Assembly (NCBI GenBank): GCA_020744225.1
Contig: JAGMWG010000021.1
Span: 837,364 to 901,363, forward strand
Direction: 5' to 3'
DNA: 64,000 nucleotides
From: Paraphoma chrysanthemicola
Taxonomy: Eukaryota; Ascomycota; Dothideomycetes; Pleosporales; Phaeosphaeriaceae
In this document: in pieces, positions 43,817 to 54,590 of the stretch
Layout: the number at the start of each line of letters is the position of its first letter
How positions within the stretch are numbered: the first letter of the stretch is position 1
Position numbers and translations under genes: made by a program
The notes under the pieces: generated by a model
Databases searched by the model: none
What the model was told of the DNA's origin: nothing
Seen by the model: only the letters and a program-made list of their open reading frames with translations

Positions 43817-46662
43817 TCAGGCGGTCTCGAGCTTGATCCGCTTTGGCTTTGGCCCAGTCTCGCGTTCGACCAACGCAGTGGAAGACTTGCCATCACCACG
43901 CTTGCGCTTGGAGACCTTGTCGATATAGTATTCAAGATCTGGTACTTGGCCGTTTGCTTCATCAACATTATCGTCATCTACCAACAACGATTCGTCTTCT
44001 TCGGTCAGATCGATAGGAAGCAAATCGCGTAGTGCATCGGCCTTGGCTTCAAGGTATGGAATGTGAAGCTCCAATTCCGCGCGGATGGCTTCACCTCGAG
44101 GTTCGATAGAGAAATCGATTGGTGCGTGATCACGTAGGAGCTTACTGAACTCGTCAAACATGGCGATGATCTTTTGGAAGTGTTTGTCGATCAATCCGTG
44201 CATCTTTTCTTCGAGCTGTTCTTGGAATAATTTAATGAGCCGGTCGACGAAGTGTGCTTTCTCGTGAAGGAAGTGCGCTTCGAAGCGGTCTTTACGGAAC
44301 TTGAAGATAGGCGTGACGTAGCGCGGGCGTTTCCCGGCCGGTGTAGATTTGGTAGGCGGCATTGTCACGCAGACGTCGTCGAAGATATCGTCTGTAAGTG
44401 CGGCGATGATATTGTTCTCACGCTCGTCCTTTAGAGTGGCTCTGTTCAATTGTCGCTTTTCTTCTGACGCCATCTCGTCCATCATGGCCATCAACTTGGA
44501 AGTCATGCGAGGGCGGAGTAGCCGCCACTTCACCTTTGCCTTCTCGACAGTAATCAGGTTGGCACGGGAATTGTTCATCAACGAGACCGTATTGAGGTAC
44601 AGGCGATCCAGTTGCAGTGGCAGAGCATCTCTCAGGAGTTTGAGATGTTCAGCATGTGTTTGGTACCAGTTCTGGAAACCTGGCCTGAAGATGGCGGCAA
44701 GCTCCGCGTTCCAATTGACTGTGTTTTCCAAACCCTTAGCCTTTGATGTCCCCTGAAGAACGGTTCCTCTTCCTTTGAGGACACGCGTGAAAGCTGGGCT
44801 CTTGAGCTGAAGCCACTTGTTCTGTACTTTGTTCTTTACTGCCTCCTTGTACGACTTTGCGTCTTTTCTGATCTTGCTGACGCTGTTCTTGGAGTAGCTG
44901 ATGTAGTACCACTTGATGGACTTGACCATGTCACGAAGGAATCTGCTGCGCAGGTCGTCGAAGTCGTCTGCGATGGTGAGAAACCCCGCATCTCTGTCAG
45001 ACTGTGATACCACGCGTCTGGTTTTATCCACAAATCCCGGCACGGTGAGGTTGATGTGACTGACATAGGATTTGAAGTTCTGAGATGCCGGAAGGTTGTA
45101 GAGGAATTTTCGAATTGCTGGAACTCCAGTCTCACCTGGAAAGAGCGCTGGCTGGTTGCTGAACGGCGTCTTCTCCGACTTTATCCATATCATGTAGTCC
45201 GCTGTGGAGGTGTGAACAATCTCGACGGCTCCTTCCGCAGTGAGACCGTTGAGAGTCGCACCAAATTTGTCTGATATAATGGCGGCTCGATCTTTGATCA
45301 TTCGCGACTTACGGTATCGCTCGAGATATTGCTTGTAGCGCGTGATCCGACCAACTTTCGCATCATCTCCTTCTTCATCCGCCGCGGTTGCCTCTTGATC
45401 AGTTCTTTCCATGAGCTCTTTGATGCTGTCATACACTTCGCCGCTGCACTGGGCTAGTTGATCGTCGGAGACCACCTAATGCCAATTAGCCTGCGAAATA
45501 ATGTTAAATAGCACTAGTTCTTACATCGATTTTCGTGGCGATGACCTTGACTTTGGAGGCTCCGTGATTGAGTATTCCAGATCGAACTGTGCTAATGACC
45601 ATATCATCCGTGCCGATGCGCACGGTATCGCCAAGAACAATTTCAACATCGACAGAATCCTTGATCTCATCGGCATGCTTGGCTCGAAGCATGTTGATGT
45701 CACCTGAGCCTATAGAGTGGTTAGGACGCCTCAAATTTTGCGCTGCAATTCATCTTACCCGGAAGATCTATTATCTCTAGTCCTTCTTGCAAGAGCCGGT
45801 GATTAATGCGAATAGTCACACAATCTACAATAGGCCAGAGACAAACCTCGTCCTCGACATTGGACAAGAACGGCATCACTACTTTAAGCAGTTCTGCTGG
45901 TGTGTTCTTGCTGAAGTGAGCTGCATCTTTGGAAGTCAAGTCAAACTCTTCCATCGCCTCCGTGCACTTCACATGGCACAGATGCTTGAATTCTGCAGTA
46001 TTGACAGGATCGGAGCTCCATGCAGAGAGGAAGTCATCTCTACATCCGAATATTGTGTCGAAGAAGTCCTCTGCCGTCTTCTTCCGCTTGCGATCAATCT
46101 CATCCTGCTTAAATGACCGGGTTCGAGGTGCGCCGTCTTCATCTTCTGAGTCCTCCAAGTCGTTGTGGTAGTCTCGGTATGATCGAATATGCTCATCAAT
46201 CATCTGCTCCCGCATTTTCGCATTCAGGAAGCGAACCTCAGCGGAGAACTTATCGCCAGGACCATAGGCATACTTGACTATCGCACTGGTGCAGGCGAAG
46301 CCTTTGGCTCCTGTCAGAGAGAGCCCCGTGCAGTCGAACAGCGCATTGATGAGTAAGCTCTTTCCTGCTCCCTGGGCACCGATGAGTGCGACCTTAATAG
46401 CTGCTCCACGCTCGACTTTCTCCAATTGCGTGGCAGTATTAGAAACGTGCTGGAGTTCTCGATCTAAGTCAGTGGCTCCCAGGGTACATGTGCCAACCTT
46501 CTCTGATATGTCCTTGAGGTGGCCATGAATGGCGGTCTTGTTCAGGTTCCACCAAGGATGTGGTGCTTTCTCTTCGGCTGTTGAATCGTATCTCGGGACA
46601 CTCTTGATTGTCTTCAGGTGCTCCTGAAACTCGTCGAATGAGAGGACGTGATCAGACGCCAT
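43817..46662 (-). CDS. Dynamin-superfamily GTPase, SLIP-GC-like
   Basis: Three exons, 45759-46662, 45525-45709 and 43817-45475, all GT-AG, give 915 aa. GTP-binding motifs are complete: G1 VALIGAQGAGKSLLINAL, G3 LEIIDLPG (at the first junction, spliced to SGDINML) and G4 VIATKID (at the second junction). After the G domain comes a ~600-residue helical region (for example KYLERYRKSRMIKDRAAII and KLIKLFQEQLEEKMHG-like helices) and a basic C terminus with likely nuclear signals (KVSKRKRGDGKSS, PKPKRIKLE). The layout matches fungal proteins annotated as similar to the vertebrate nuclear GTPase SLIP-GC. Cellular role in fungi is unknown; the nuclear site is inferred from the basic tail. Confidence 0.85.
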
Positions 46663-48485
46663 CGGGGGCGATGCAAGACTTGAAGCGCTGGTTGCAGAAG
46701 AGGGTTGTTATCTGAATAATGTTCGTCGAAGAAGGTATAGGAGCAGGCGTGAAAGATCGCTAGAAGTAGAAAGGATTGCAAAGATACTGGGACGGAGAGT
46801 AGTAGAAGGTGTACGAGCAACGGAAGTAGCTGAAGTGGTGAAACTTTATACCCAATGAGCGGCTGACCCACATACAACGGGTGAGAATTGAGAAGTAAGA
46901 GAAAGAAGCAACCTGATATCTTGATCAAGTGGCAGCTGAAGCACCCAGTGAGAGCAACATCAGGCGGGAGCTGGCATCTGGTGAAGCAAACGTGAGAGAT
47001 TTCGTGAACGAAAGGTAAGATCTTGATAGCAAGAGATTGATAAGGTTGAGCCCTGGCGATTCCGATTGATCTCCATGACTGCATGCAACTGGCACAGAAT
47101 ATATCCAGTGTACATCTCGCCAGCAACTTCCGAGAGACAGAGATATGATGCGCCGCGGAAACTAAAGTCTTGCTTTAATTGTGAGAATGGCAGAAAATTC
47201 AGGGAGCAGACCCGATTTGGCTGCGGTGTCCTCCCACAGTCAAGCCAACTCTGAACCGCAGCTTGCAGAAGCTCATAGCGATTCGGTAGCTAACATTGGC
47301 CTACAGCAGTCTACAGCGAGAGACACCATTTGCGCGTTGTGACCTGACGTACCACTGTAGGGACTTGTGCTCATTGAAACTATTTGCTCAGAAATCGTAG
47401 GACCAAATTTGAATTCGTAGTTTCGGCTGGGAAGCGGTCTGAATGGCCACTTGCGGCGGAGGACAGAGTGTACGTTGGCCATGTCGCTAAGGTGACGACG
47501 CTTGGCTCGAGAAGCCCATATGTGGTCTTTAGAGGCTTCGATGGATAAGCTGTGCAATGTGACATCGGTGTTGGTGCAACTGAGGCATGTGAACAGCAAC
47601 TCATTTGACCCTGAAGATCTCTTGCTCAAGCACTGCAAGTTGTTCTTTTGGGGAAATGGAATGATCTGAGCCACAGTCAAGCCTTGTGCTTCAAGATTTC
47701 TTCGTCCATCGGACTCCCTCTCACGTTGGCCTTTTCGGCCTGCACCGAAAGAACAAAGGCAACGTCGCGAACCTTGCGGTGGCTCCTCTTGCGTAGACGG
47801 CCACAAATGCTTCGAAAATATGCGCTTTCACGAGTATCGGGTTGCCTCGCGGCAATTTGCTGTATGAAAGGTGGAGAGATACTTGCTGTAATTTCAAGGA
47901 GCTTTCGAAATGATCGTGCCAGCTGGTACGATCCCGTCAATTCAGTAAGCCGGTCGCTATCTGCCCAAGCTTATCACCTGGACGCTACAGCAAATGTGTG
48001 TTAAGGCCGTCCCGCTCGCGGATCAAATGCTTATACCTTGGTAGTACTGCTATGGTTGTCGACTTCATATTCACGAGTTTGCCATGCAATCACCGAATCC
48101 TGTCTTCCCTGCCTCGGCTAAACGGTCGGTGAGCCGCAATGGAGGCTGAAGAGCTCTTGATAAAGGTCTTGAGCTAGACCACAAATGAAAAATGGGGTGT
48201 CGAGAGGCAGTACTGGAAGTGTGGTTCGCCCCCACACAGACAATTTTGACGTCCGCAGGTTTGCGGAGTTCCGCACATGAGCTCCGCTGCAAGGCAGGAA
48301 CGAAGTACTTACCAAAAGCGGAGAAAAGGCTGTACGGCTTCATTCTCACGATCTTGACGCGTCAATTCATACGTAATTCGACCATAGACCAGCGTACTGA
48401 TATTTCAGGCTGCCACCGACAACGCATCGTATAAAGGCTGAGATTCGAACTATGCCAGCGCTTTTGCTCGCAGCACAACGTCAAC
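46663..48485. other. Long intergenic region with degenerate ORFs
   Basis: About 1.8 kb between divergent genes. On the minus strand, fragments at 48071-48349 and 47677-47940 have a somewhat coding look (for example ADVKIVCVG, vaguely BTB-like) but do not join into a plausible gene. No confident feature. Confidence 0.4.
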
Positions 48486-49603
48486 ATGGCCGACCATAGT
48501 TTCGGTAAGTTGTCAGATAGACGAATGGAATCTACTGATAACACTAAGAGCAGTTACGCCAGCCGTTGGTGAGGCTTTCGCGAAGTTCGAGAGTGACAAA
48601 TCGGCATTGGCACTGCCACTCGGTCGAGCTCACGACGTTCTCCACGCTCTTCCAGCAGTACATCACAACAGCTCTGAACTATCATCCCAGAGTGTGCTGA
48701 ACAAACTGGACGATATGCTGGATGCTCGGACCTGTTTGTACTTGTTCTTGCGACGGCCAGACTCGATCGTTGCTATCACCTACGTGCCGTTTCTCGCGAA
48801 GGACGAACAGCGCTCTTTTTTCCTCAAGCATCGACAGCAGCTGGTACAGCAATTAGGTGTAGGACATTTCTCGCTATCGTTGATCTGCAAGGAGGCTGGC
48901 GAGATCACCGACGCTCGATCTTGGCATGAGCGAGAAGGAGAAGAGCTCGAGTGCCACGATGAGAAGAAGATTGCAGCCAAAGGAGAGATCTGCAAAGACG
49001 GTGGCTGTGAAAGCATCGTACCTAATGACATGGGCTACAAGCGCAACAAATGTCGCCTGTGTGACCGGCGCATGAAGAACAGAATTGAACCAGAGGCCGT
49101 CGATGCCTTGAACGTCCTCAGGCTTCCTGGCTCTTTGGTTCAGATCGTATGTGCAAGATGGTCGCGTTTAATTTTCCTTCCACTTACGATGCCAGCATGT
49201 CGACATCACAACGGAAATCCTCACTCTCACACAATCCACCACGAACATCTCACCGAACTCAGTCTCATCCCTTCTCCCAACAACTACTCCGACGTTCAAT
49301 TTCTACCACCACCCATCGCATCATCTTCTATACTTCATCTTCCACTCTCCTGATATATCAACCGTGCAGCATCGCATGAAGCATACCATGGCAATTCCAG
49401 GGCTACTTGTCCACGCAGAGGACGTTGACGTGGTAGCAGATCAGAAGATAGAGATACACGACCCAGACGACTTGGTTTTTGAATCGAAGGATAGGAGGAT
49501 GGGAAAGTTCAGAAGCATGTTCAATCGCAAAGGCTTCGAGGGTACCGAGTACGTGTACGAGAACTTGGAAGCCGACAAGAAATACCTCGATGACGTGAAG
49601 TAG
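48486..49603 (+). CDS. TWF1: Twinfilin (two ADF-homology domains)
   Basis: Twinfilins bind actin monomers and cap filament barbed ends. Three exons, 48486-48504 (MADHSF), 48554-49146 and 49196-49603, with phase-1 and phase-0 introns, give 339 aa, the usual size. First ADF-H domain, residues ~5-150: VTPAVGEAFAKFESDKSALAL, LYLFLRRPDSIVAITYVPFLAKDEQRS and GVGHFSLSLI. Second domain, ~185-320: FNFYHHPSHHLLYFIFHSPD, then RMKHTMAIPGLLVHAEDV and KKIEI-like QKIEIHDPDDL. The third exon is readable only in the spliced frame, which confirms the intron. Between the domains lies an unusual Cys set, ICKDGGCESIV...NKCRLCDRRMK (C-x4-C-x15-C-x2-C), which could bind a metal. Confidence 0.84.
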
Positions 49604-49841
49604 AATGCGAGATTTGGTTACTCACCTGCGTTTGAACCTTTCACTTTCTAGTCCTGCATTTGTCAGACAACTCTGCGTAACGGCCAACTCCTCCCATTCT
49701 TGCTACCTCTGTATATCGTAGTTCGTCTCTATACACTTTCCTCAGCCTAGGAAAATACGGTGGAAGGAGCTTCTTGGGGTCTCTAGAACCTAGAGATCCG
49801 CCGCAAAGCATGTGCGTAGCTCTAGAAATTTGATGCACAGT

Positions 49842-50605
49842 TCAACGACGCGCAGTAAAGCCTGTGAACAAAGTGAGGCGACCATATCCTGTTCCATATT
49901 GGCCTGCGCCACAAATATTTCCGGCTTTAGTGAGCACTTCGCTCACAGGGCCTGAAATCATATTCCCAAACCTACGATCCAGCGACAGGATTGAGTATAT
50001 CATGGACCCTTCCATTTGTCCTGTCTTCTGCTGAACTTCCCTTGATATGCCAGGCCAGATGCTTGTGCAAGAGCTAGCGAAGAGCCCGTAAATCATTGAA
50101 AACGTTAGGGGCGGAGCATGCAAAATGCTGAAAGCCTAGAGAAAGAAAATCGAGAGTACTGCCCCGGTTGAGGAAATGAAAATCCCCGCCATGACGTCCC
50201 ACCTATCCACAATCGTGCCCATAGTGACTGCCCTGACTACCGCAGCGATACCGAACAGAACGATTGGAAGTGCCGACACGGTACTACTGACATCCGGTTG
50301 TAGTGCGGACGTCGGCAAGTAAATTGGAGGATGAATTAGCCCACACTCTGTAGTATATTGCCCAGCTGTTTACGCGCGCACGATTCGTAGCAGGCACTAG
50401 GAGCCGCGGTTTGAGCATCCAGATCTGCGGCACTGAGACGAGGAACAACACGCTGGCCAATATGCGCAGAGCATTTCGGAAACCATACTTGTTCAGAAGC
50501 AATTCAAGAAGAAGCGCCGTTACCACTCCGACTCTGGTACCGACACACATTATCCTAAATGCGCGACCCTTTCTTGGAACAAAAACCACTCATTTAGGAA
50601 TGTGA
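49842..50605 (-). pseudogene. MFS (monocarboxylate-transporter-like) pseudogene, C-terminal half
   Basis: The minus strand carries successive fragments in the right order for a fungal monocarboxylate-type MFS transporter: RKGRAFRIMCVGTRVGVV...LLNKYGFRNALRI, then SALPIVLFGIAAVVRAVTMGTIVDRWDV, then TFSMIYGLFASSCTSIWPGISREVQ and GNMISGPVSEVLTKAG...GTGYGRLTLFTG. One frame change is needed near 50340, and a TAG at 50136-50138 stands where family members have Trp (a G-to-A change, as RIP makes). The N-terminal half is missing: upstream of ~50605 the DNA becomes AT-rich and degraded. Not functional. Confidence 0.75.
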
Positions 50606-51780
50606 TTACAAGAGTGTAAGTTACTGCGCTACTAATGCCGCGTAGTGCCCCTTAGGTAGCAATTAATTACGGCACTATTGTGCACAGCGAACGCAAGCCT
50701 AGCGAGAGGCACATGATTAATAAACCTACGACTATTGCTAGCTGACGGAGTCGTAGACAACGCATTATCGTGCTAGACAGGAATAGTGTAGCTATGTACA
50801 TAATACTTATAGCTCTAGTACTAAGACTAGGAATACTAGTAGAGCTACAGTTAGTATCTCTTTAGCTTGCTTAAGGTTTAACGCAAGCGGCTATTCGACG
50901 AACACATTCTTGCCCGCTTAGAGTGCTAGTAGTGCTACGTCGTAGTGCCTGTTAACGCGGACAGCAACTACTACTAAGTTAACATTAGGATTGTTAGCGA
51001 GATCTTCTGGGCTGCCGTAGGTCTTTGTAGCGGAGGGCAGATAGTAGTTTTTAGATGCAGTCTTTGCATAGTTTACGCTTAAATTGCAAAGAGCAGTTAT
51101 CGTGTAGTGCTGCGCAGCGAGGAGGTAGAGTAGATGAGCCCTGATACCTGCGTATTAGTCAGGACTCTAGGACGAGGATTATGTATACACATTGCTGCCT
51201 AGCTACTAGCAGCGCTAGCATTCGCGTTAGGTAGAGCAGAGCTTAGTCTAATGATGCCTATACGAATAGGAGTCATAATGTAACGATAAAATTAGGACAA
51301 ACAATGTCTTAATGCTGTCTCGTTTAATACTGTCTAGTTTTATCCGAGCTGCATGGCTATTATATATTAATTCGGCGCTGTGCAGAGAAATCTACCAAGA
51401 TGCGCTCATTAGTCACGAAAGCCGTGCGCGCTCTAACCACTAGCAGGCTAAGCCTCTAACTCCGCTACATCAGCAGAGAAGTCACATCCCTCTTTGAGCT
51501 CATTATTACTTATGAGACACCTTCTAGCAAGATATTAGTATATGACCTAGAATGCACGCATTCGAATACTGACAGCGACAGGCACAAAACTAGTCACGTG
51601 TTCTAGTAGCAAGCTAGAGACATATATGCTATGAACCCTAAAAGAGATCTAGATCTCGAGTTCCTAACACTCCAGAATCATTCATAACTATGTTATAGAG
51701 CATAGAGCATAGAGTAGGATAGGGATAGAGTAAGTTAAGACTATCTGACCGGTGACGAAGTTTGAAAATGAACTCGTACT
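50606..51780. repeat. RIP-degraded AT-rich block
   Basis: From about 50,600 the sequence changes abruptly: TA-rich, full of TAG/TAA/CTA words and nearly empty of long ORFs, the pattern left by repeat-induced C-to-T mutation. It truncates the MFS pseudogene on the left and ends just beyond the 3' end of the P450 gene. The original repeat cannot be named, apart from a tRNA-like stretch listed separately. Confidence 0.7.
51375..51455 (-). other. Degenerate tRNA-like sequence
   Basis: On the minus strand, TAGCCTGCTAGTGGTTAGAGC resembles a tRNA D-arm/A-box. About 45 nt later GGTAGATTTC resembles a decayed B-box (GGTTCGANTCC). The anticodon region is not a clean stem. It could be a tRNA pseudogene or the head of a tRNA-derived SINE mutated by RIP. 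Confidence 0.25.
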
Positions 51781-51803
51781 TCTTCGCCCATAAGCACCTA
51801 CTC

Positions 51804-53396
51804 CTACGTTCGCTGCTTTAAGATCACTTTCAGCGGTGGCTTCTGCCAGAGCCCAAATATCTTTTGCTTATGCCAATGTTCCATATCTTTGTCTAGCGAC
51901 AGCTCAAAATTCCACAACACTAGAGCGAGGATGAGCCGCATTTCGTGGAATGCAAGGTTTCGACCGATGCAGTCGCGTCTGCCAAAGGAGAAGGGTTTAT
52001 GAACATCTCTTCGGTCATAATAGAAGGGCGAGGAGGGATCGTTGCAAGCTTCTGGTAGCCAGCGCTCTGGGCAGAAACGCTGTGGTTCATGAAAGTTAAG
52101 TGGAGAGTGGTACGCCCCGAGCTGATGAACACACACGCGTGTCTAGAACTATTAATGAACTGCCAAAACTAATGTTTAAATAGGCAAGCCTACCGAAGGG
52201 AGTATTGAGTGGCCAGCTATGGGTGTTGCTGGACCACTGTTGGTTATTCGCGCCAGACCCAGTGGGACAGCTGGAAAGATGCGCATTGCCTCGTTCAAGC
52301 AGGCCAACATATACGGCAAGCGCGCGTTGGCCTCTTTGAAGGTGATATCTTCTATACGTTCAAATGCAGTACGCACTTCTTCTGTCACTCTCTTGTAGGT
52401 ATAAGGCGTTTTCAAAAGGTAGAATGTAACACCAAGGAGGATTGTTGCCGTGGTCTCTGAACCTGCAACCATGAAAAGGTCAGCATTGTGAACCAGCTCT
52501 TCGTCCGTGAGCTGGTGCGCCTCGCCACGAGAGCGTAAGATGAAGTCCATGAAATCACCACGATCAACCTGCTCCTTCCGTTGAATGCGATTCATAGCGA
52601 GTGAGGCAGCATAATGACGATGCTCTTCGCGCGATTTTTGAATTTTCTTGCCAAAAACCAAATTGAATCCTGCCATCAAGAGTGGGAAACTCGAAGCCAG
52701 CAACAGAACTGGCATGATTCCTAGCATCTTCTCGATTGATTCTATCCAGGCATTCGAATTCCCAGTTTCCAAGCCGCCAAGGGACTTGCCGAAACACAGA
52801 TCTGCGATGAGGTCGAAGGTGGTGAGGTTGTACCAGTGCGCCATATCCGTTGACTGACCGGACTGCGCACACTCAGAAAGCCGCTGAAGAAGGAGATCGA
52901 TATAGACACGGATTAGTCGCTCTTGCTGAGCAAGCGCTTTCTCCGAAAATGCCGGCAGCATCGCACGGCGCATTCGAAAGTGGTCACTCGAGTTCGCCGC
53001 GATGATTTGTCTCGGGTTATTGGTGTTCGGCGGAAAGTGTTTGCGAAGCTCAGCATGGCCATGCCCATAGATGTCTTTCCAGGCAGTCGGGTGGATGAAG
53101 GAAAGTTCGTCAACACCGATTCGTAAGACCTCGCCATGCTTGCGGTGCTCTTCGGCGATTTGGTGATCGAGGTTCCCTCTCATCCGCGCAATCGTTTTCG
53201 ATACGTCGAAGGCGGCCCATAGTTTTGGTCCCGGGTACTTGCTAAGGGGGTGGAAGTATAGATTGTATGTTGCGCGAACGACGCCCTTGATGAGTTGAAA
53301 TGCAAAGAAAGCACAGAGAATGATACCAATGCTGTGAGCTGAAAATGAGTCCATGGTGCGAACGCGGGCGAAAACGCCCTGTAAAGTGCCTCCCAT
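51804..53396 (-). CDS. Cytochrome P450 monooxygenase (CYP3/CYP58-like fungal class)
   Basis: Microsomal haem monooxygenase, often part of secondary metabolism. Exons 52194-53396 and 51804-52142 (intron 52143-52193, GTAGGC...TTCTAG, phase 0) give 513 aa, full length. N-terminal anchor IGIILCAFFAFQLIKGVV followed by the Pro-rich hinge YFHPLSKYPGPKLWA. I-helix oxygen-binding motif MVAGSETTATILLG; K-helix E-x-x-R in CLNEAMRIFPAVP; PERW motif FCPERWLPE; haem loop PFSFGRRDCIGRNLAF with the ligand Cys. All essential residues are present, so the gene appears intact despite lying between degraded blocks. An internal start at 53354 (MDSFSAHS) is an alternative. The class is a guess from overall look. 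Confidence 0.92.
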
Positions 53397-53926
53397 AATG
53401 ATTGGTCAAATAACGAAAAGTATTTACTTCGGAAAATTTGCTACATGCGTGGAATTTCATGTCGAATATATAGGAGACCTAAGTGGAAGACGATGGACAA
53501 GCGATTGGGGCGCATGATCAGTGATACGACGTTTACGGTCGGATTCGCACTCGCAAGCTGTATTTGGATCTTGTTCCAGCACTGGCTTGGTATTGCCGAA
53601 CGGAAGCTCCACAGTGCAGGGAATGATCATCCCAGGGTATACAAATGGGACATATGATCGCCGGTTCGTACTCTTGATTGTGGAACACTAGCAGCGGGTG
53701 GCACATATCGGATAACTTTAGATAAGGGATCCACCAATAGGCACGTCGGCACTATTGTTTCACATGCACGGAGGTAATCTAATCCGGAGCCGTTCAATTG
53801 ATCGCTAGCACGGCTACCAGCCACGCCCTGCTGGCATTGAGGATAGAGAAGATATGGCAAGTCCAATTTTCTATTTAAGAGGTTAATTAACGCGAACGAT
53901 ACCTCCTGACCTTGCCCGACAAAACT

Positions 53927-53984
53927 ATCCCAGGGCTCTAAATCTATCCCAGGGCTCTATCCCAGGGCTCTATCCCAGGGCTCT
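53927..53984 (+). repeat. Short tandem repeat, four copies of a 13-bp unit
   Basis: The unit ATCCCAGGGCTCT occurs at 53927-53939, 53946-53958, 53959-53971 and 53972-53984; the last three are contiguous and all four are exact. Confidence 0.9.
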
Positions 53985-54066
53985 AAATCTACTGTTATAA
54001 GGGTAGAATAATTTGTTAGTAATAGAAACTACGCGTACGGCGTGCACATTTAAGATTTAGAGGTAA

Positions 54067-54071
54067 GGTAG
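54067..54071 (+). repeat. Target-site duplication, left copy (GGTAG)
   Basis: GGTAG directly before the 5' LTR; the same five bases follow the 3' LTR. Five-bp duplications are standard for Ty3/gypsy integrases. Confidence 0.9.
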
Positions 54072-54281
54072 TGTTACGGTTGCCTCAGGAAGCAGACCGG
54101 AAGCAGCTAATTGTACTCCAATCAGACGCTGACGGGTTGCTGACAAGAAGCTCATGGAAACCAACCATCGATGCTGCGCCGCAGGGCTGCAGGTCACGTG
54201 ACTTGATCAGTACGCTAGACCATGTTAGGTACTGAGCAAGCTGAGCAGACTGAGCACTGAGCAGCACTGATCATACTGATC

Positions 54282-54304
54282 AACTGAGCACGACGTGCTC
54301 AGTT
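54282..54304 (+). promoter_or_regulatory. Perfect inverted repeat in LTR U3
   Basis: AACTGAGCACG-A-CGTGCTCAGTT: two exact 11-bp arms around one base, about 15 bp upstream of the TATA box. It repeats in the 3' LTR. It could be a regulator-binding palindrome. Confidence 0.7.
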
Positions 54305-54320
54305 ACCCAGCCTCTCCTAG

Positions 54321-54327
54321 TATATAG
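54321..54327 (+). promoter_or_regulatory. LTR TATA box
   Basis: TATATAG in CCTAGTATATAGACA. A start about 30 bp downstream would open the RNA near 54350-54360, close to GTGTTCAA, the candidate self-primer. Confidence 0.6.
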
Positions 54328-54575
54328 ACACAGACAATGAGCTCCTATGGCTCATTGTGTTCAACTTAGTATTCAATCTACAACTGGTTACTATTCGCAC
54401 TCGACTCATAGTCCCCTCTATCTGCATCAGTGCACCTCCCTGCTCTTGATCATCGTTCCCTCGATCTGTCTCATCAGCAATCCCGTCCGATTCTCCCTGA
54501 CACTCCATCCCCGAGAACCAACCGTAGAACCTCAAGCACACGAAGCCCGCTTCCAACTTTAGGTCTCTTCACACT

Positions 54576-54583
54576 TTGAACAC
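54576..54583 (+). other. Candidate primer-binding site (self-priming type)
   Basis: TTGAACAC begins two bases after the LTR. It is exactly complementary to GTGTTCAA at 54357-54364, near the expected 5' end of the RNA. Tf1/sushi-type chromoviruses prime reverse transcription from the 5' end of their own RNA in this way. The match is only 8 bp and a tRNA primer is not excluded. Confidence 0.45.
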
Positions 54584-54590
54584 CCTCAAG

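Larger units (their letters stand above)
53397..54071. other. Intergenic region between P450 and retrotransposon
   Basis: About 675 bp. The left part is the P450 promoter; a small ORF at 53445-53657 is unsupported. From about 53,880 the sequence becomes AT-rich and contains a short tandem repeat before the 5' LTR. Confidence 0.5.
54072..54573 (+). repeat. 5' long terminal repeat
   Basis: 502 bp, TGTTACGG...TCTTCACA. By eye it is identical to the 3' copy. U3 contains TCACGTGA (54194-54201), a run of ACTGAGCA-type words, a perfect hairpin sequence (54282-54304) and a TATA box. Confidence 0.95.

Noticed and set aside
47273..48349. Minus-strand ORFs with a faint BTB-like string
   Set aside because: Fragments fall in different frames and do not join through plausible introns; too weak to call even as a pseudogene.
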